The notes under the pieces are model-generated. The model was not told the DNA's origin. It did no database searches and was given only the letters and a program-made list of their open reading frames with translations. DNA of 64,000 nucleotides from Phytopythium helicoides (taxonomy: Eukaryota; Oomycota; Peronosporomycetes; Pythiales; Pythiaceae), in assembly GCA_024867545.1 (NCBI GenBank), contig JANFNE010000017.1:397001-461000 (forward strand). Reading direction: 5' to 3'. Of the stretch, positions 1-11,200 are shown one piece after another (the stretch's first letter is position 1; every line of letters begins with the position of its first letter). The position numbers were made by a program, and so were the translations under genes.

Positions 1-1223
1 GCGTTGGGGGCAGAGCTGGTCATTGAGGGTTTATGAGCTCGCCAAGAGCGTTCTCGAATACCGAAAGACGTCATGGCAGTCCTGGGAGCGGTGTGGTGGG
101 TCTTGAATGCGCGAACGAAACATGTTGCCTGTGTCGAGTGCGCCGAGTCGATTTCGTGCCGCCTATTCTTCGACTTGATCTGCGGACGCTCGAGAACGGC
201 GCGGAACGACTTCGAATGAACTGCTCTCTCACTATCCTACTCCTACACCAAAGAAATCGCTACCCACAGAGCGAAACCGGGTAAAACCTTGCCGCTCAAC
301 TGGCCTCGGAAAGTTCCGATCGAGGCCCGTGACAACTAGAACTCAACCTAATGAGCCCCACGGCTGTCAGAACGAATGCCCTGGGCCGACATGACGTTAG
401 GATATTCTTGGTGTCCACGTGATGGAGGGTGAAGAGATGATAACGCTGCTTTCTACTTCGATCCAAAAATCCAGATGGGAACTTGAACAAAACCATCACG
501 GTCGTATTTCGCACAAGGCGAAGGCAGGAGAAGTAGTTGAAGGAAGCTATAGTTGACGGATGATTCGAAAGCAAATTCTTTCATCGTACAGTATCACATC
601 TGAAGACTCACGGTTTACGCATCAACACAACACTGGCATCAACGAGCATTATCATTGATGATGAGCGCAATGATGATTATCACGTGTAACCAAAGTGACG
701 ATCCTCCTCCTCTTTCCCCCATCCACACCAGTTCGGCTGGCGCTGCGTGGCAACCCCACATCATGCTTGCAACTTTGTGCCAAAGTTTCCGGAGGCGCCA
801 CGCATCCCGGTTATTAATAGTCGAGTACAGGCACAAATCCGAGCAGAAAGGAGCGGATACGGACAGCACAGCACAGGGAATCCTTCGTGATGTGATGAGA
901 CAGCGTTGCTCTGTCCGCACAGTGTGAGTGGATGCCATCACCTCCACGTGGACTGCAGTTTGATAAGAATGTCCAAATCAAATAGGATCGACAAGGTTCG
1001 TTTTCTTGTGCCAGGCAACACAGGACTTTTTTGTTGTCCTGTTGTCTAGGAGCGCACCGATCTTGAGAGCAGACATCGCCATCGACACCATCATCACCAC
1101 CACCACCACCACCACAAGAGCATGATCCATACCGGGTGCACAAGACTGTCTACGCACATGTTGCCGAGGAGGCCGACCAACGGCCCGTGCCATCATGGCC
1201 CGCTCCACCCGGCTTCGATTCGA
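1..1223. other. No gene recognised (upstream of polygalacturonase)
   Basis: Several short open frames of about 80-110 codons occur on both strands, but none has a recognisable domain, signal peptide or splice pattern, and they overlap one another. The only structured element is a (CAC)n trinucleotide run near 1093-1116. The last 100 bases form the promoter of the polygalacturonase gene, annotated separately. Confidence 0.5.
1093..1116. repeat. (CAC/ATC)n trinucleotide microsatellite
   Basis: Tandem CAT/CAC triplets lie in non-coding sequence about 200 bp upstream of the polygalacturonase start. It is a simple length-variable repeat; nothing suggests a function. Confidence 0.8.
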
Positions 1224-1243
1224 CCTCATTCCGCCATTTCACT
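1224..1243 (+). promoter_or_regulatory. Oomycete Inr/FPR-like transcription start element
   Basis: The segment CCTCATTCCGCCATTTCACT is close to the known oomycete core promoter, an initiator TCATTYYN followed by a CAWTTT flanking region. It carries one extra base between the two halves. It lies about 90 bp upstream of the polygalacturonase ATG, the usual distance for this element. The match is by eye and start-site usage is inferred. Confidence 0.55.
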
Positions 1244-1316
1244 TGTGAGCGACAAGCCCTGCCAGCCAACCGACCAATCCTCCAGAAGCTACTAACCAAC
1301 CCTCCCAGCCCAAACC

Positions 1317-2405
1317 ATGAAGCTCTTCACCCCCGTCGTTCTCGCATTTGCTGCGCTCGCCACCGTCAACGCCACTCTCATGGTGCGCCAAGAAGCAGAT
1401 GTCAGCACCTGTATGCTTACTGGAACATACAAGCTCGGCACCGACGTCTCGAACTGCAAAATCATTACAATCGGACCGCTCACGGTTCCCGGCGATGTGA
1501 CCCTCGACCTTACCAACGTCCAGTCCGGCGCTACCATCGAGTTCACGGGAACTACGACGTTCGGCGAGGCGGAGGGACAGGGACCGCTTGTGAAGCTCAC
1601 TGGCACGGACCTCACTGTCAAGGGAAGCGGAACCCTCGACGGCCAGGGATCGTGGTACTGGAACAATTACAAAGCCAACTCGAAATTCACCCGTCCAGTT
1701 TTCTTCCGCATGGAGAATGTCATCGGCTCGACTGTGTCAGACTTCACCATCTTGAACTCGCCCTACCGCACCTTCAGCATCATCAACAGCCAGAAAACTG
1801 TGGTCAATAATATTACGCTTGACTCGAAAGCGGGCGATCCCATCGCCAAGAACACGGACGGCTTCGACCTCAGCGGCAACACGGGGGTCAACATCACCAA
1901 CAACAAGGTCCACAACCAGGACGACTGCCTCGCCATGCAGTCGAGCACCACGACTCTCTTCGCCGGCAACACGTGCAATGGCGGCCACGGTATCTCGATC
2001 GGCTCGATTGGTGGTGCGTCCGTCTCGTCCGACACCACGGTCAACGGTCTCACGGTCTCGAACAACAATGTCATCAACAGCGTCAACGGTATCCGCATCA
2101 AGACCATCACGGGAGACTCCGGCACTGTCGAGAACATCAAGTACATTGGCAACACTCTCGCCAACGTGCAGAATGCGATTGTGATCCGTGGCGACTACTC
2201 CAAGGCCCAGCAGGGTTACACGGGTTCGGCCACGAGCTTGGTGACTATCAAGGGCGTCACCATCAGCGGACTATCGGGCAATGCCACCACGCTGTACCAA
2301 ATTCTCGTCAACGAGGCCGACGTCTCGGACTGGTCGTTCTCGGGTATCACAGTGAAGACCTCGTCGACGGGCACCTGCTCGGGCCAGCCCAGCGGTATCT
2401 GCTAA
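1317..2405 (+). CDS. Secreted endopolygalacturonase (GH28)
   Basis: Pectin-degrading glycoside hydrolase family 28 enzyme, 362 residues, no introns. The first 19 residues are a signal peptide (MKLFTPVVLAFAALATVNA), so it should be exported and act on homogalacturonan in plant cell walls. All four GH28 active-site motifs are present in order: NTD at residues 179-181, DD at 202-203, GHG with His224, and RIK at 260-262. The middle is the expected right-handed beta-helix of short repeats (NITNNKV, LTVSNNNV). The ATG is chosen because it begins the signal peptide; an oomycete initiator lies about 90 bp upstream. Length is normal for oomycete and fungal enzymes and the reading frame is intact. Endo rather than exo activity is inferred from the motif set and compact length. 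Confidence 0.95.
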   Translation: MKLFTPVVLAFAALATVNATLMVRQEADVSTCMLTGTYKLGTDVSNCKIITIGPLTVPGDVTLDLTNVQSGATIEFTGTTTFGEAEGQGPLVKLTGTDLTVKGSGTLDGQGSWYWNNYKANSKFTRPVFFRMENVIGSTVSDFTILNSPYRTFSIINSQKTVVNNITLDSKAGDPIAKNTDGFDLSGNTGVNITNNKVHNQDDCLAMQSSTTTLFAGNTCNGGHGISIGSIGGASVSSDTTVNGLTVSNNNVINSVNGIRIKTITGDSGTVENIKYIGNTLANVQNAIVIRGDYSKAQQGYTGSATSLVTIKGVTISGLSGNATTLYQILVNEADVSDWSFSGITVKTSSTGTCSGQPSGIC

Positions 2406-2940
2406 GCAACATGAACCGTTGGATGGCAACGCAATGCAGAGCGAGGCATGCATACTCATAGAGGGGAGTGGCGTGAGTTTGTGGCACAGTGCTGTGGAGG
2501 ATTGAGAGCACCAAAGCCACCGAGCCATAGACTGTTGTAGCGAAGGTTGTACTGGCTTAGCTGAGTATCAGTATCAGCCAGATCATTCAGTTGAAGCCAT
2601 CTTCAACTTGCTCAACAGTTGGTTCCTCAGTGCACGAACTATTTTTTTTTTTTCGTTAGGTAAGAACCATGAGGCCGAACTGTGGCGCCCCTCAAAATGC
2701 TCGTGCTCAGGGGTCTCTTTCAGCGACAGAAGCAGCATGTGGTGCTTTAGCCAGGAGCCTGCAAGTCAAAGCGAGCTCGTTCAGCAACGCCGAGCTCGAC
2801 TTCAGCAGCCGACGTGAAATCCTCAATTGGCATCGACGACCCATATACAAGCGAGAGCCATCCCTTTTCAAATGACTAGCTCTTCAAGCAGCACGACAAA
2901 ACTCTACAGTATGCTGAAGTGGACGTGAACAGCGATCCTC
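2406..2940. other. Intergenic, nothing recognised
   Basis: This is the 3' flank of the polygalacturonase. It holds a T11 run near 2641 and two short overlapping open frames with no recognisable domain. Confidence 0.5.
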
Positions 2941-2944
2941 GGCG

Positions 2945-3760
2945 GCCCTCAACACCGCGGGCTTTGATACTACAGACTCGTTCGACTCCACCGAAAAGAG
3001 TGTAGTACGTGCCTGAATCGGGTCGTCGCCGACTTTTTTTATAGTCGGCAACATTGTGGTCGTGGGCGGCATTCCGAGAGGGTGGATGTGGGCGATGACA
3101 ACTTTCGTGCTGTGGAGAGCGGAGTCCTGGGTATTCTGAGCGGCTCTGCGTCTATCAGCACATTCGGTTCTTTGGCAATGTATTTCGAACTAGCAATGGG
3201 GTGAGTATGTCGTGCGTTACTAGCTCTTTGAACATCGTATGGACATACTGAGTAGCGTGAGTTCGGCCTCGGGCGTGTGTGTTCGTGGCTAGTGCAACCA
3301 CCACGGGGTCTGAAGCGGTGAATCGCCACTACGCCGCCAGCGATCCTGCTGCTCTTTCTACTGTATCATAGTTCTGTGGGCGGTACCATCAGTTGTGGAA
3401 AGTCGTCGCATGGTTGGAAGATTGCTTTCAGCTCTGGCGGCGCGAGCTCTAAGTTTTATGGGCGGGATCGGCGAGGAAAGTGGCCGATGGCCGATGACGT
3501 GCAACTCGTGGGTGGTTCTAGGAGTCACACAGGAAGCATCATCTCGGTGTCAGGCGGCTCTGGAAATAAGTTTGGAGCGAGCGTGACGGTGACCGAGCGG
3601 TGTCGGCAGCACGAGTATCGGCGACGCGCCGTTCGGGTCGTCGTCTGCGGCGGCGTCTAGCACAAGTGTGCGCTCGAGTGGGGTCGTGTCGGTGCGTCGG
3701 TGTCTACGGCCGGGTTTGTGACTATGAACAGTGAAGGCACGAAGGAATGAGCTGTGACGG
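2945..3760 (+). pseudogene. Possible relic of a Gly/Ser-rich repeat extracellular protein
   Basis: Across three plus-strand frames, broken by stops, fragments keep a repetitive Gly/Ser/Thr texture: GFDTTDSFDSTEK near 2960, SGSASISTFGSLAM near 3140, and VGGSRSHTGSIISVSGGSG followed by NKFGASVTVT near 3520-3590. This resembles the 'SGSISLSTG' beta-repeat proteins common in oomycete secretomes. No continuous frame longer than 94 codons and no start or signal peptide was found, so it is at best a decayed copy. It could also be chance composition. Confidence 0.28.
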
Positions 3761-3896
3761 AACACTACACGCACAATGAGGATGGATACCATGAGCACCG
3801 GCATGTCGGCAGGCAAGCCGTTGGATTGGCTACAGTAAAGTCTACTATACTCGTTCATCGTGAGCGGATCTTGAAGAGTCGCTTGCTGCGGTCATC

Positions 3897-5216
3897 ATGG
3901 AAGTCGTGCGGAGCCACGCGCGACTTGCCGAGCTGCTTGCAGCCTCACAGCAGCATGAGCGCGCGGTCGCCCACTATGAGCGCGCTCTGCAGCATCTGCA
4001 GGCTGTGGAGGCTGCAGGTGCCGGCGATTGTAGCGGGACAAGGCGGTGGTGTGGAGTTGCACGCCGCCAGCTGCAGCTGCGCCTCACGCAGTCGCTGGCG
4101 GTGCTCAAGCGCCATCAGGAGGCCATAGACATGCTGGAAGAAGTGGTGAGGCAAGACGCGACGTACATACCCGCGCTCGTCAACCTGGCGGCGCTGCTCA
4201 TGATGACCGAGGGCGGCGATAGGCTCCATGACGCGGAACGACTCTGTGCGAGGGCGATTACGCTTCATCCAGACTTTTCGGAGGCACACTACAACATGAA
4301 CGTGGTGTTGCGACGTCTTGGACGGCAACGAGAGGCCATTGACACGTACTGGAGACTTGCTGCAACGCAACCATGGGCTCCGTCGACCTGTCGTGTCCAA
4401 CAGCAACAATGGCTCTGAGCATCGAGTCGAATGCGTGGCAGGAGCCTGAGAGCGCCGCAGTGATTTGCGTCAAGTGGGGCTGCAAATACGACTCCGAGTA
4501 TGTGAACAAACTGTTTCGAGGACTCGCGCAGAACTGCTCCAACGGTAAATGTGGATGTCATTTGCCTTACGGATGACCCAGAAGGCATCGAGAAGCGCGA
4601 CTGCATCACGTGCTACAGCTCGAAGGCGGATGGAAAGGGTGGTGGAACAAGGCTCAAGTATTTGCACCTCATGTGATGATGAGGGTTGCCGAGCTCAAGC
4701 ACCAACGATGTGCGTATATCGACCTCGACACGGTGATCATCGGAGGTGTTAGTGATCTACTGCTCGGTGAGTTTGGCGATAAGCTCGCGGTACTCCGCAC
4801 CGACGAAATGACAAACGAGCAGCGAAGCAAGGGTACAACAGCAGTATCATGATCTGGGCTGTCAAGCACGCACCCTATCTTGCGGAAACAATTTACGAGC
4901 CCCTGAAAGAACATTTTGACGCCGTGCAGAGGTACATTTACAAGTTCGATCATTGGCTTGAGGTACGATGAGAATTGCATGGCACACTGTTGGTGCTCAT
5001 GCTAACTTTTATTTTGCTGCTATGCGTCAGATGGCAATTCCAAAGGCTGCGTTGATTCAAAACTCGTTGCCTGCTCAAATTGTTGAATACTGTAGTCTGG
5101 ACCAGGATGTGGTAGGGTCTCGCATCGTGCCGAAGTCGGCACGTGTCGTGTGCTTTCCGCTCCACCCAAAGCCGCATGAGGCCACCGACGCGTGGATCCA
5201 AGACTACTGGAGTTGA
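3897..5216 (+). CDS. TPR-containing putative glycosyltransferase, frame-broken
   Basis: The N-terminal part (3897-about 4370) is a run of tetratricopeptide repeats (HERAVAHYERALQHL, ALVNLAALLM, SEAHYNMNVVLRRLGRQREA). The C-terminal part looks like a GT-A type glycosyltransferase: AAVICVKWGCKYDSEYVN, then VICLTDDPEGIE, GWWNKAQVF, and a DxD-like metal/nucleotide site in AYIDLDTVIIGG, then YNSSIMIWA. The pieces lie in different frames, with shifts near 4375, 4547, 4605 and 4835. A normal 75-base intron with a CTAAC branch point precedes the last exon (MAIPKAALIQ to the stop at 5214). An AATAAA signal follows at about 5238. It is convergent with the giant gene, about 50 bp away. The shifts are unlike introns and may be sequence errors or real decay. 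Donor sugar is unknown. Confidence 0.65.
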
Positions 5217-5266
5217 GTTGGCGTCTATTACTTTACAATAAACACATGTAGACTTGATCATGCTCA

Positions 5267-8200
5267 TCAGCATGCCTCATTGCCAAAATCGTCATCATCG
5301 ATGCGCACCCGCGCCACGAAATTCTCGCCCAAAAGAGCTTCCCCGCCTGGAACGTTCAGCCGCACTACAAAGTATTCGTCCCAGTGTTCGTAGCATGTAT
5401 CATCCACGATGGGTACGAGTAATTGCTTTGAAGTCTCTCCAGCAGCAAACGTGATCTGCCCAGCCGTTTGCTGGTAGTCAAAGCACCCATCGCGCTGCGT
5501 TGCCGGCTGCTTCATACAGTCAGCATACTTGTTGGCGTCGATACCGTACGCCGTCAAGTCCTCGGTCGCGTATCCAACGGTAAGAGGCTCCGAAATGTTG
5601 CCACCAGAGCGAGCGATCGTGAGCGACGCTATTCTGTCCGTGTTGCCTTCCATGCAGCTGAATAAGTTGGTAGTGAAGGCCACAGTCGCTAAGCCTGCAT
5701 CATAAAAGAATGCCTGTCCAACGCTCACTGCCAAGGGAGATGTCGTGAACCACGGAGCACCAACTATGAGCGACAGCTTGTCCAAGGCCAGCGCCGTTCC
5801 AAAGCGAGATTGAGCTTGCTTTTTGGGGTACTGGAGCTTGACGACTTCCTTGGGCTCCCACTTCGGTGGGGCTAAAAGCACACCCTTGCCATCGCGAACT
5901 TCGTCGATTCGTCGGAAAATGTAAACGCTCCCCACGGCTTCGAACGCCGCCGACCCGTGGTCACCATGTGCATACGATCCGATAATCGTGTTGTTAGCAT
6001 CGACACCGCTCTGACCAGGCGCTGAAATAGCAGCGATCCCCATATCATCGTCGATGGCAACAGCGAACCCAAAGACATCCTCGGTGCGCTTGTCACTAGC
6101 AGAGAGCCGTGCCTGGAACTCCCACTCGCACAAGCGCCGGTTCATGTTGGCACATGCATCAAGAGAGTTTGGTGCGCGTCGACGGAATGTGTAGGCAACT
6201 CCAGCCTTTGATGTAGAGGCCTGGGCTACGTAGTCTCCCCATGAGAATCGCACGTCATCGAAATTGATATGTCCCCAAAACGCGGTGCTGGAGGCATCAA
6301 CAACGCGAATGCGAGCTGTGCGGTTCTGGTAGTCTGACAAATCCCACGTCACTTTGCGCATGGTCTCCTCGCACATTCCCGTTGCTCGGTAAACAGATAC
6401 TCCATCTATGAGGAGCTCAACATACACTACGCGTAAATCGCAACCACCACCTACGCGAAATGATAGCCATGACCCCAGAATCGTGAATGCCTGTGATGTC
6501 AGAGTACCCTGTGGGCCATCACCTTGGTAGGTTCCAGATGGATCAACACCTGGGAATCTGTAATTTGGCGCGCGACATAGCTTATCGCTGGCAAAGGCGC
6601 ACATACCCGTGTAGCCTGTTGGAGAAACGATGGACACGCATTGCTTTCTTACCCGCCCCTGAACGTGACTCATATGTTCCAACCCAGTAGCGACCTTCAT
6701 GACGAGCGCGCTGACCTACGGTCTCGGAACCGTCCGTTGGAGGCCTCGGTTTGTACATATTCACTCGGGCATATGAGTTGTCCCCAAATGTAGGCTGTGC
6801 GTCGAAAGCTGTGCCAGTCGTCATCCAGCCTGTGAGATCCCCCGTCTCAAAGTTCCACGTCGTGCTAGTGAGTGCATTTGAGCGTGCTGCTCCAACAATC
6901 ACTTGCTCGCCGCTGATCGAGACACTTGCACCGAACTGATCGCCTGCATTAGCATCAGGTGCTTGCAGTCGTGTCTGCTGAATCCACGAACCCAATGTCG
7001 TCACTTCTTGTACTTGTACTTGGTTTCCTGGATCCGACTTGAAAGTGCTGGTGAACGCATCGCAGTCAAGACAGCCGTAACTTCGCCAAGTTGGAACAAG
7101 AGCTGGAACAGAGAGAACTTCACCAACAAATGTGATTCGCCACGTGAAGCCTTGTTCAGCTGTTCCGGAGCGAGACGTCTGAACTAGATGAATGGTTGGC
7201 AGTTCTTCAATTGCGCTTTTCAACGACGTCGCGGTCGCGTTGTAGTAGATTGGTTTGGTAGTAGCAGTCGAGCCCCGGTACGTGGCTGTCAAACAAAATG
7301 ATCCACCCGTCAGCGGGTTGTCAGTGCGCAATTGCACCGACTGCTCCTGCGCCTGGATGTGAAATATATAGACGGCGCCAACACCGAAGTAATACTTGTC
7401 AAAACTCCGGTCGTAGTATTGTCGATCCGAGAAGGCTCCGCCATCAGCGAATGGCGCACCGACAACCAATGTCCGAGCATCCAACGACAATGCTCGACCG
7501 AAATCATAGTCCTGCTCAACGTACTGCTCCAAAATTCTCACGACTCGCTGGTCACTACACCGTAGTAGCGAGTTCAAGGTCCACTGATCACTGGCTCCGC
7601 GGTGGTAGACAAACACTGTCTCGAGCCCAGACGCACCTACGACAGCAATGTCACCGTAGATGGCAACTGCATTGCTTCCCGCATAGTTATGCGTCAAAGA
7701 TGTTGCTGAAGGATCAGTGAGGCTGGCATCTTGTATCCACGATACTCTCGACGCAGTCACGACCCGGCGATATATGAACGCTGCCGGTGAGCCTGGAGCT
7801 CCTATGATTGCGCGAGTGACGCCTAGACTGCCATCGATAGCAACTGAGGCACCAAATCGAGTCGCTCTTGCACATGGAGCAGATGGTGCGACCCGGGCTT
7901 CCAGCTCCCAAAACCCACTCCTTTTCACGTACAAGTATGCAGCCCCGCACTCTTCTACAAGTCCACCTAAGACAAGACTTTGTTTTTCCATAGGAGCACC
8001 CACCACGGCGATATTGCCGTCGTGGTACACGGCAACCGGCAGTGCTGAAGGCACTGTCTTTTTGGGCATTGTCAGGACCGGCGGTCAAAAATTCAAGGCT
8101 TGATCGCGCACCACTGCCGCCATCTCCGTCGTCCTTAATAGTCACGGTTGACCATAGATTTCCGGTCGCACTCGGCCAAATCCCAGGCAGTGAGAGGCGT

Positions 8201-11200
8201 ACAGTTATCGTCTCATCCGGGTCTTCGAGTACTAAATCTCCAGTAGTGGCGATCGAGAAAGTCTTTGTGTTGTCGTTGACGTCAAAGAAGAGCTCATCGG
8301 AGCTCGTCGAGTAGTCGGATAGACCGGCGTAATCATACTTAGCATCAATCCATTGCGATCGTCGATCCGTGCTGCCGTAGAACTGGTCTCGTTCAGTTGC
8401 CGAGCTTACATGCGCCGCCATGAGCCACCGCCCATGCGGTATTTGTGGGTACGGCTCTTGCCCCACGACACCTGGGGCGAAGAATGCGCCAGTTGCATAC
8501 GGCACAGCCTCGAGCATTGACAAGTTTCTTGTACGGCCCAACATGCGGCACGACTTCGACATAGTTGTTCCCACGCTCGTCGGAGTATGCGTCGCCTGTG
8601 TCATAGTTGATGAAGATTTGAGGGGCGCTTGTGGTATCGACGGCACAAAATCCTCCGCCAAAGCTACAACGCTGCACAGTCACGTCAAGTGCTCTGCCCT
8701 CAACGACGCTGTAGGTTTTAGCCGAGAAACCGAGCGATAGGATGCGAATGTCAAACACAAATCCACCCCCAGAGTTGAGCCCCGACACGTATGTGTCGAG
8801 GTTCGGGGCCCCGACGATGGCTGTACGACCGTCAACGGCTACCGAACTGCCAAACCAGCTAAAATACTGCTTCTCACGAGGAAAAAGCGTGGCTTGTTCG
8901 GTCCAAATCCCCGTTTGACTGCGAGTGAAGAGATATGCGTTACTACGTAGCACAGGTGGAACTCGAACTACCCACTTGGCTGCAATTAGAAGTCGTTGTG
9001 TGCTTGCATGAACCTCAACTGGGTTGTCGCTGAGGCTGTCAATCAACGTTAGGCCGTCTGCGTCGACCTCAAGAAGTGGCAGGTCACTCGTTGCCTGCTA
9101 CAAACGTCACGTACCACGTATATCCCATATCATCGGCGGGTCCATTCCGCTTGACGATAACGTTGCCGAATGGCATGTCCGTCTCTAAAATCGACTGCAT
9201 TGTGGCTGCATCCACATTGAACGGTATGTTTCGTGTCGTGACACGTTTGCGCAGTTCATTGGGAGCTCCAGGCCGTCATATTGCCGACCATCGCTCCAAT
9301 GACGAACGACCCTCCAGCGAACATTACCCCAGAAGGCAGCACAGCGGCAGCTGAGGTTGTTATGGCTTGGACAGCTTTGCGGATAGTACGCACACCATCG
9401 TAAAATTCGTGCGCGCCAATCAGTATCGTGTCTTTTGAAACAGCAACTTCTGTGCCAAATCGGTCTCCGCGACGAGTGTTTGAGCCGTACAAGAGCTGTT
9501 GCAGTAGGAAGAATGTATCTGTGCTCGTGCGGCGTGTGAATACTAGGGCTAAACCGCTATCCGTGCCATCTCGACGTGCATTCCGCTCTGCTCCTACTAC
9601 TAGAGTGAAAGTTGTTGTCATGTCAAGATCAATTGCACACCCGAAAGCGGTCTCCCTCGGCAAGCTCGTCGGTCACACGAAGCATAAATTGTCGATTCTG
9701 GAAGTATCCGTCACGCAGGTCAAACACAAATACGGCCCCGCTCGCCGCTGCGTACCCTGGAGCACCAACAGCGAGTGTCACCATTCCTGAAACAGACTTG
9801 GACATACTAATTGCCTGCCCGAATCGGTCTCCTGATGCAGCATCGAATGGGGCGGCGCTTAGTGTTTGAAACAACACCCAGGACGACGTCACAGGGACTG
9901 AATTGATACACAAACACGCGGCCACGCTCATAGAACGAGCCAGGTGCACCAACAGCAGCAAATGTGTCAATAACAGCCACACTTTCGCCAAATTCACTCA
10001 CATTCAGGATCAGGCTAGCAGGAGGAGATAGCTTGTTCTTTTGTGTCCACGCACCACTAGAGCGGGCGAACAAATAGGCAGCTCCACACTGAATTCCCTT
10101 TGCGCCGTCACCGTCGCTCTTGAAGGTTCCAGTTGAAAACTCGCGGATCTCAACCGTTGCAGATGCCCCAGTCTTCGTGAGCCGTGAAGTATCAACAGTA
10201 AGCTCCGGGATGTTTCCGGAAGAGTCAGCAATGTCACCAGACTTGAGCGTTATTTCAAACGTAGTTTGAGCACACAAGGCCCCTCCACCAACCGAGCTGA
10301 TCTGAGCGACATCGACATCTCCATGTGTGATAGAAAGGATACTAGAGATTGCGTTTTGAAGCACTGATGCAGGAGCAGCTGCATTGAATGCGATCGCGGC
10401 CGACTGGAGACCGCGGTACACAAGGCGGAAGAAACCGCCATCAGCATCACAATAAAAATGTTGCCGTTCAAAATCACCAAAGCTCACAGCTGATGGAGCT
10501 CCCACAAGCGCAAGCTCACCTCTCAGACTCACACTCGTGCCGAAAAGGTCGCCCTCGCGTGTGTCACTACCCACAAGATTCCTCCCTGCTGTTTCCAGTC
10601 GTTTTCTGCACGGATAAACACCGCAGCCATACCTGCTCGGTCACCTGGGAATCCCCAGTATGACTCATCGGTTGCCAGTGGAGCTAACTCGTAGCCACCG
10701 ACCTTGAATGATAACACGTGCGTTTGTCCCTTTCAACAGCTGTGTTGTAGACACAGATGTGGAAGAACCGACGGTTGTCGTGGTCGTCACTGCTGTGACT
10801 GCCACTAGGGCTGGTAATGTGCTCGTAGTGTCGACAATTGGACCATAGTCGTTGCGAGTGTTTACCTGAATAAATGTAATAGTCCACGAGTACCCGCCAA
10901 CAGCATTCATCGACGACGATCGTGTGACTCGCACATCATTGATCGATATGAGTTGCTCCAGGGCCTGCTCAACGTCTTGATCCGTAGCGCTCACGCTAAT
11001 ATCCCGTGTCACATCTGTCGGGAAGATATCGTTGCGAAACCGAAGCCGGAACGTGCCTGACACTCGTCCTTGGCCCTCACGAGCCGTAAATACTCCACAT
11101 GACGCACCGTAGCCACTTAGCCCTTCAGGATGTGGAACCAGAGCCGGCACATCATATAGCGCGTCACTGGCAATGAAGGTGACTTGCCATGTAAATGCCT

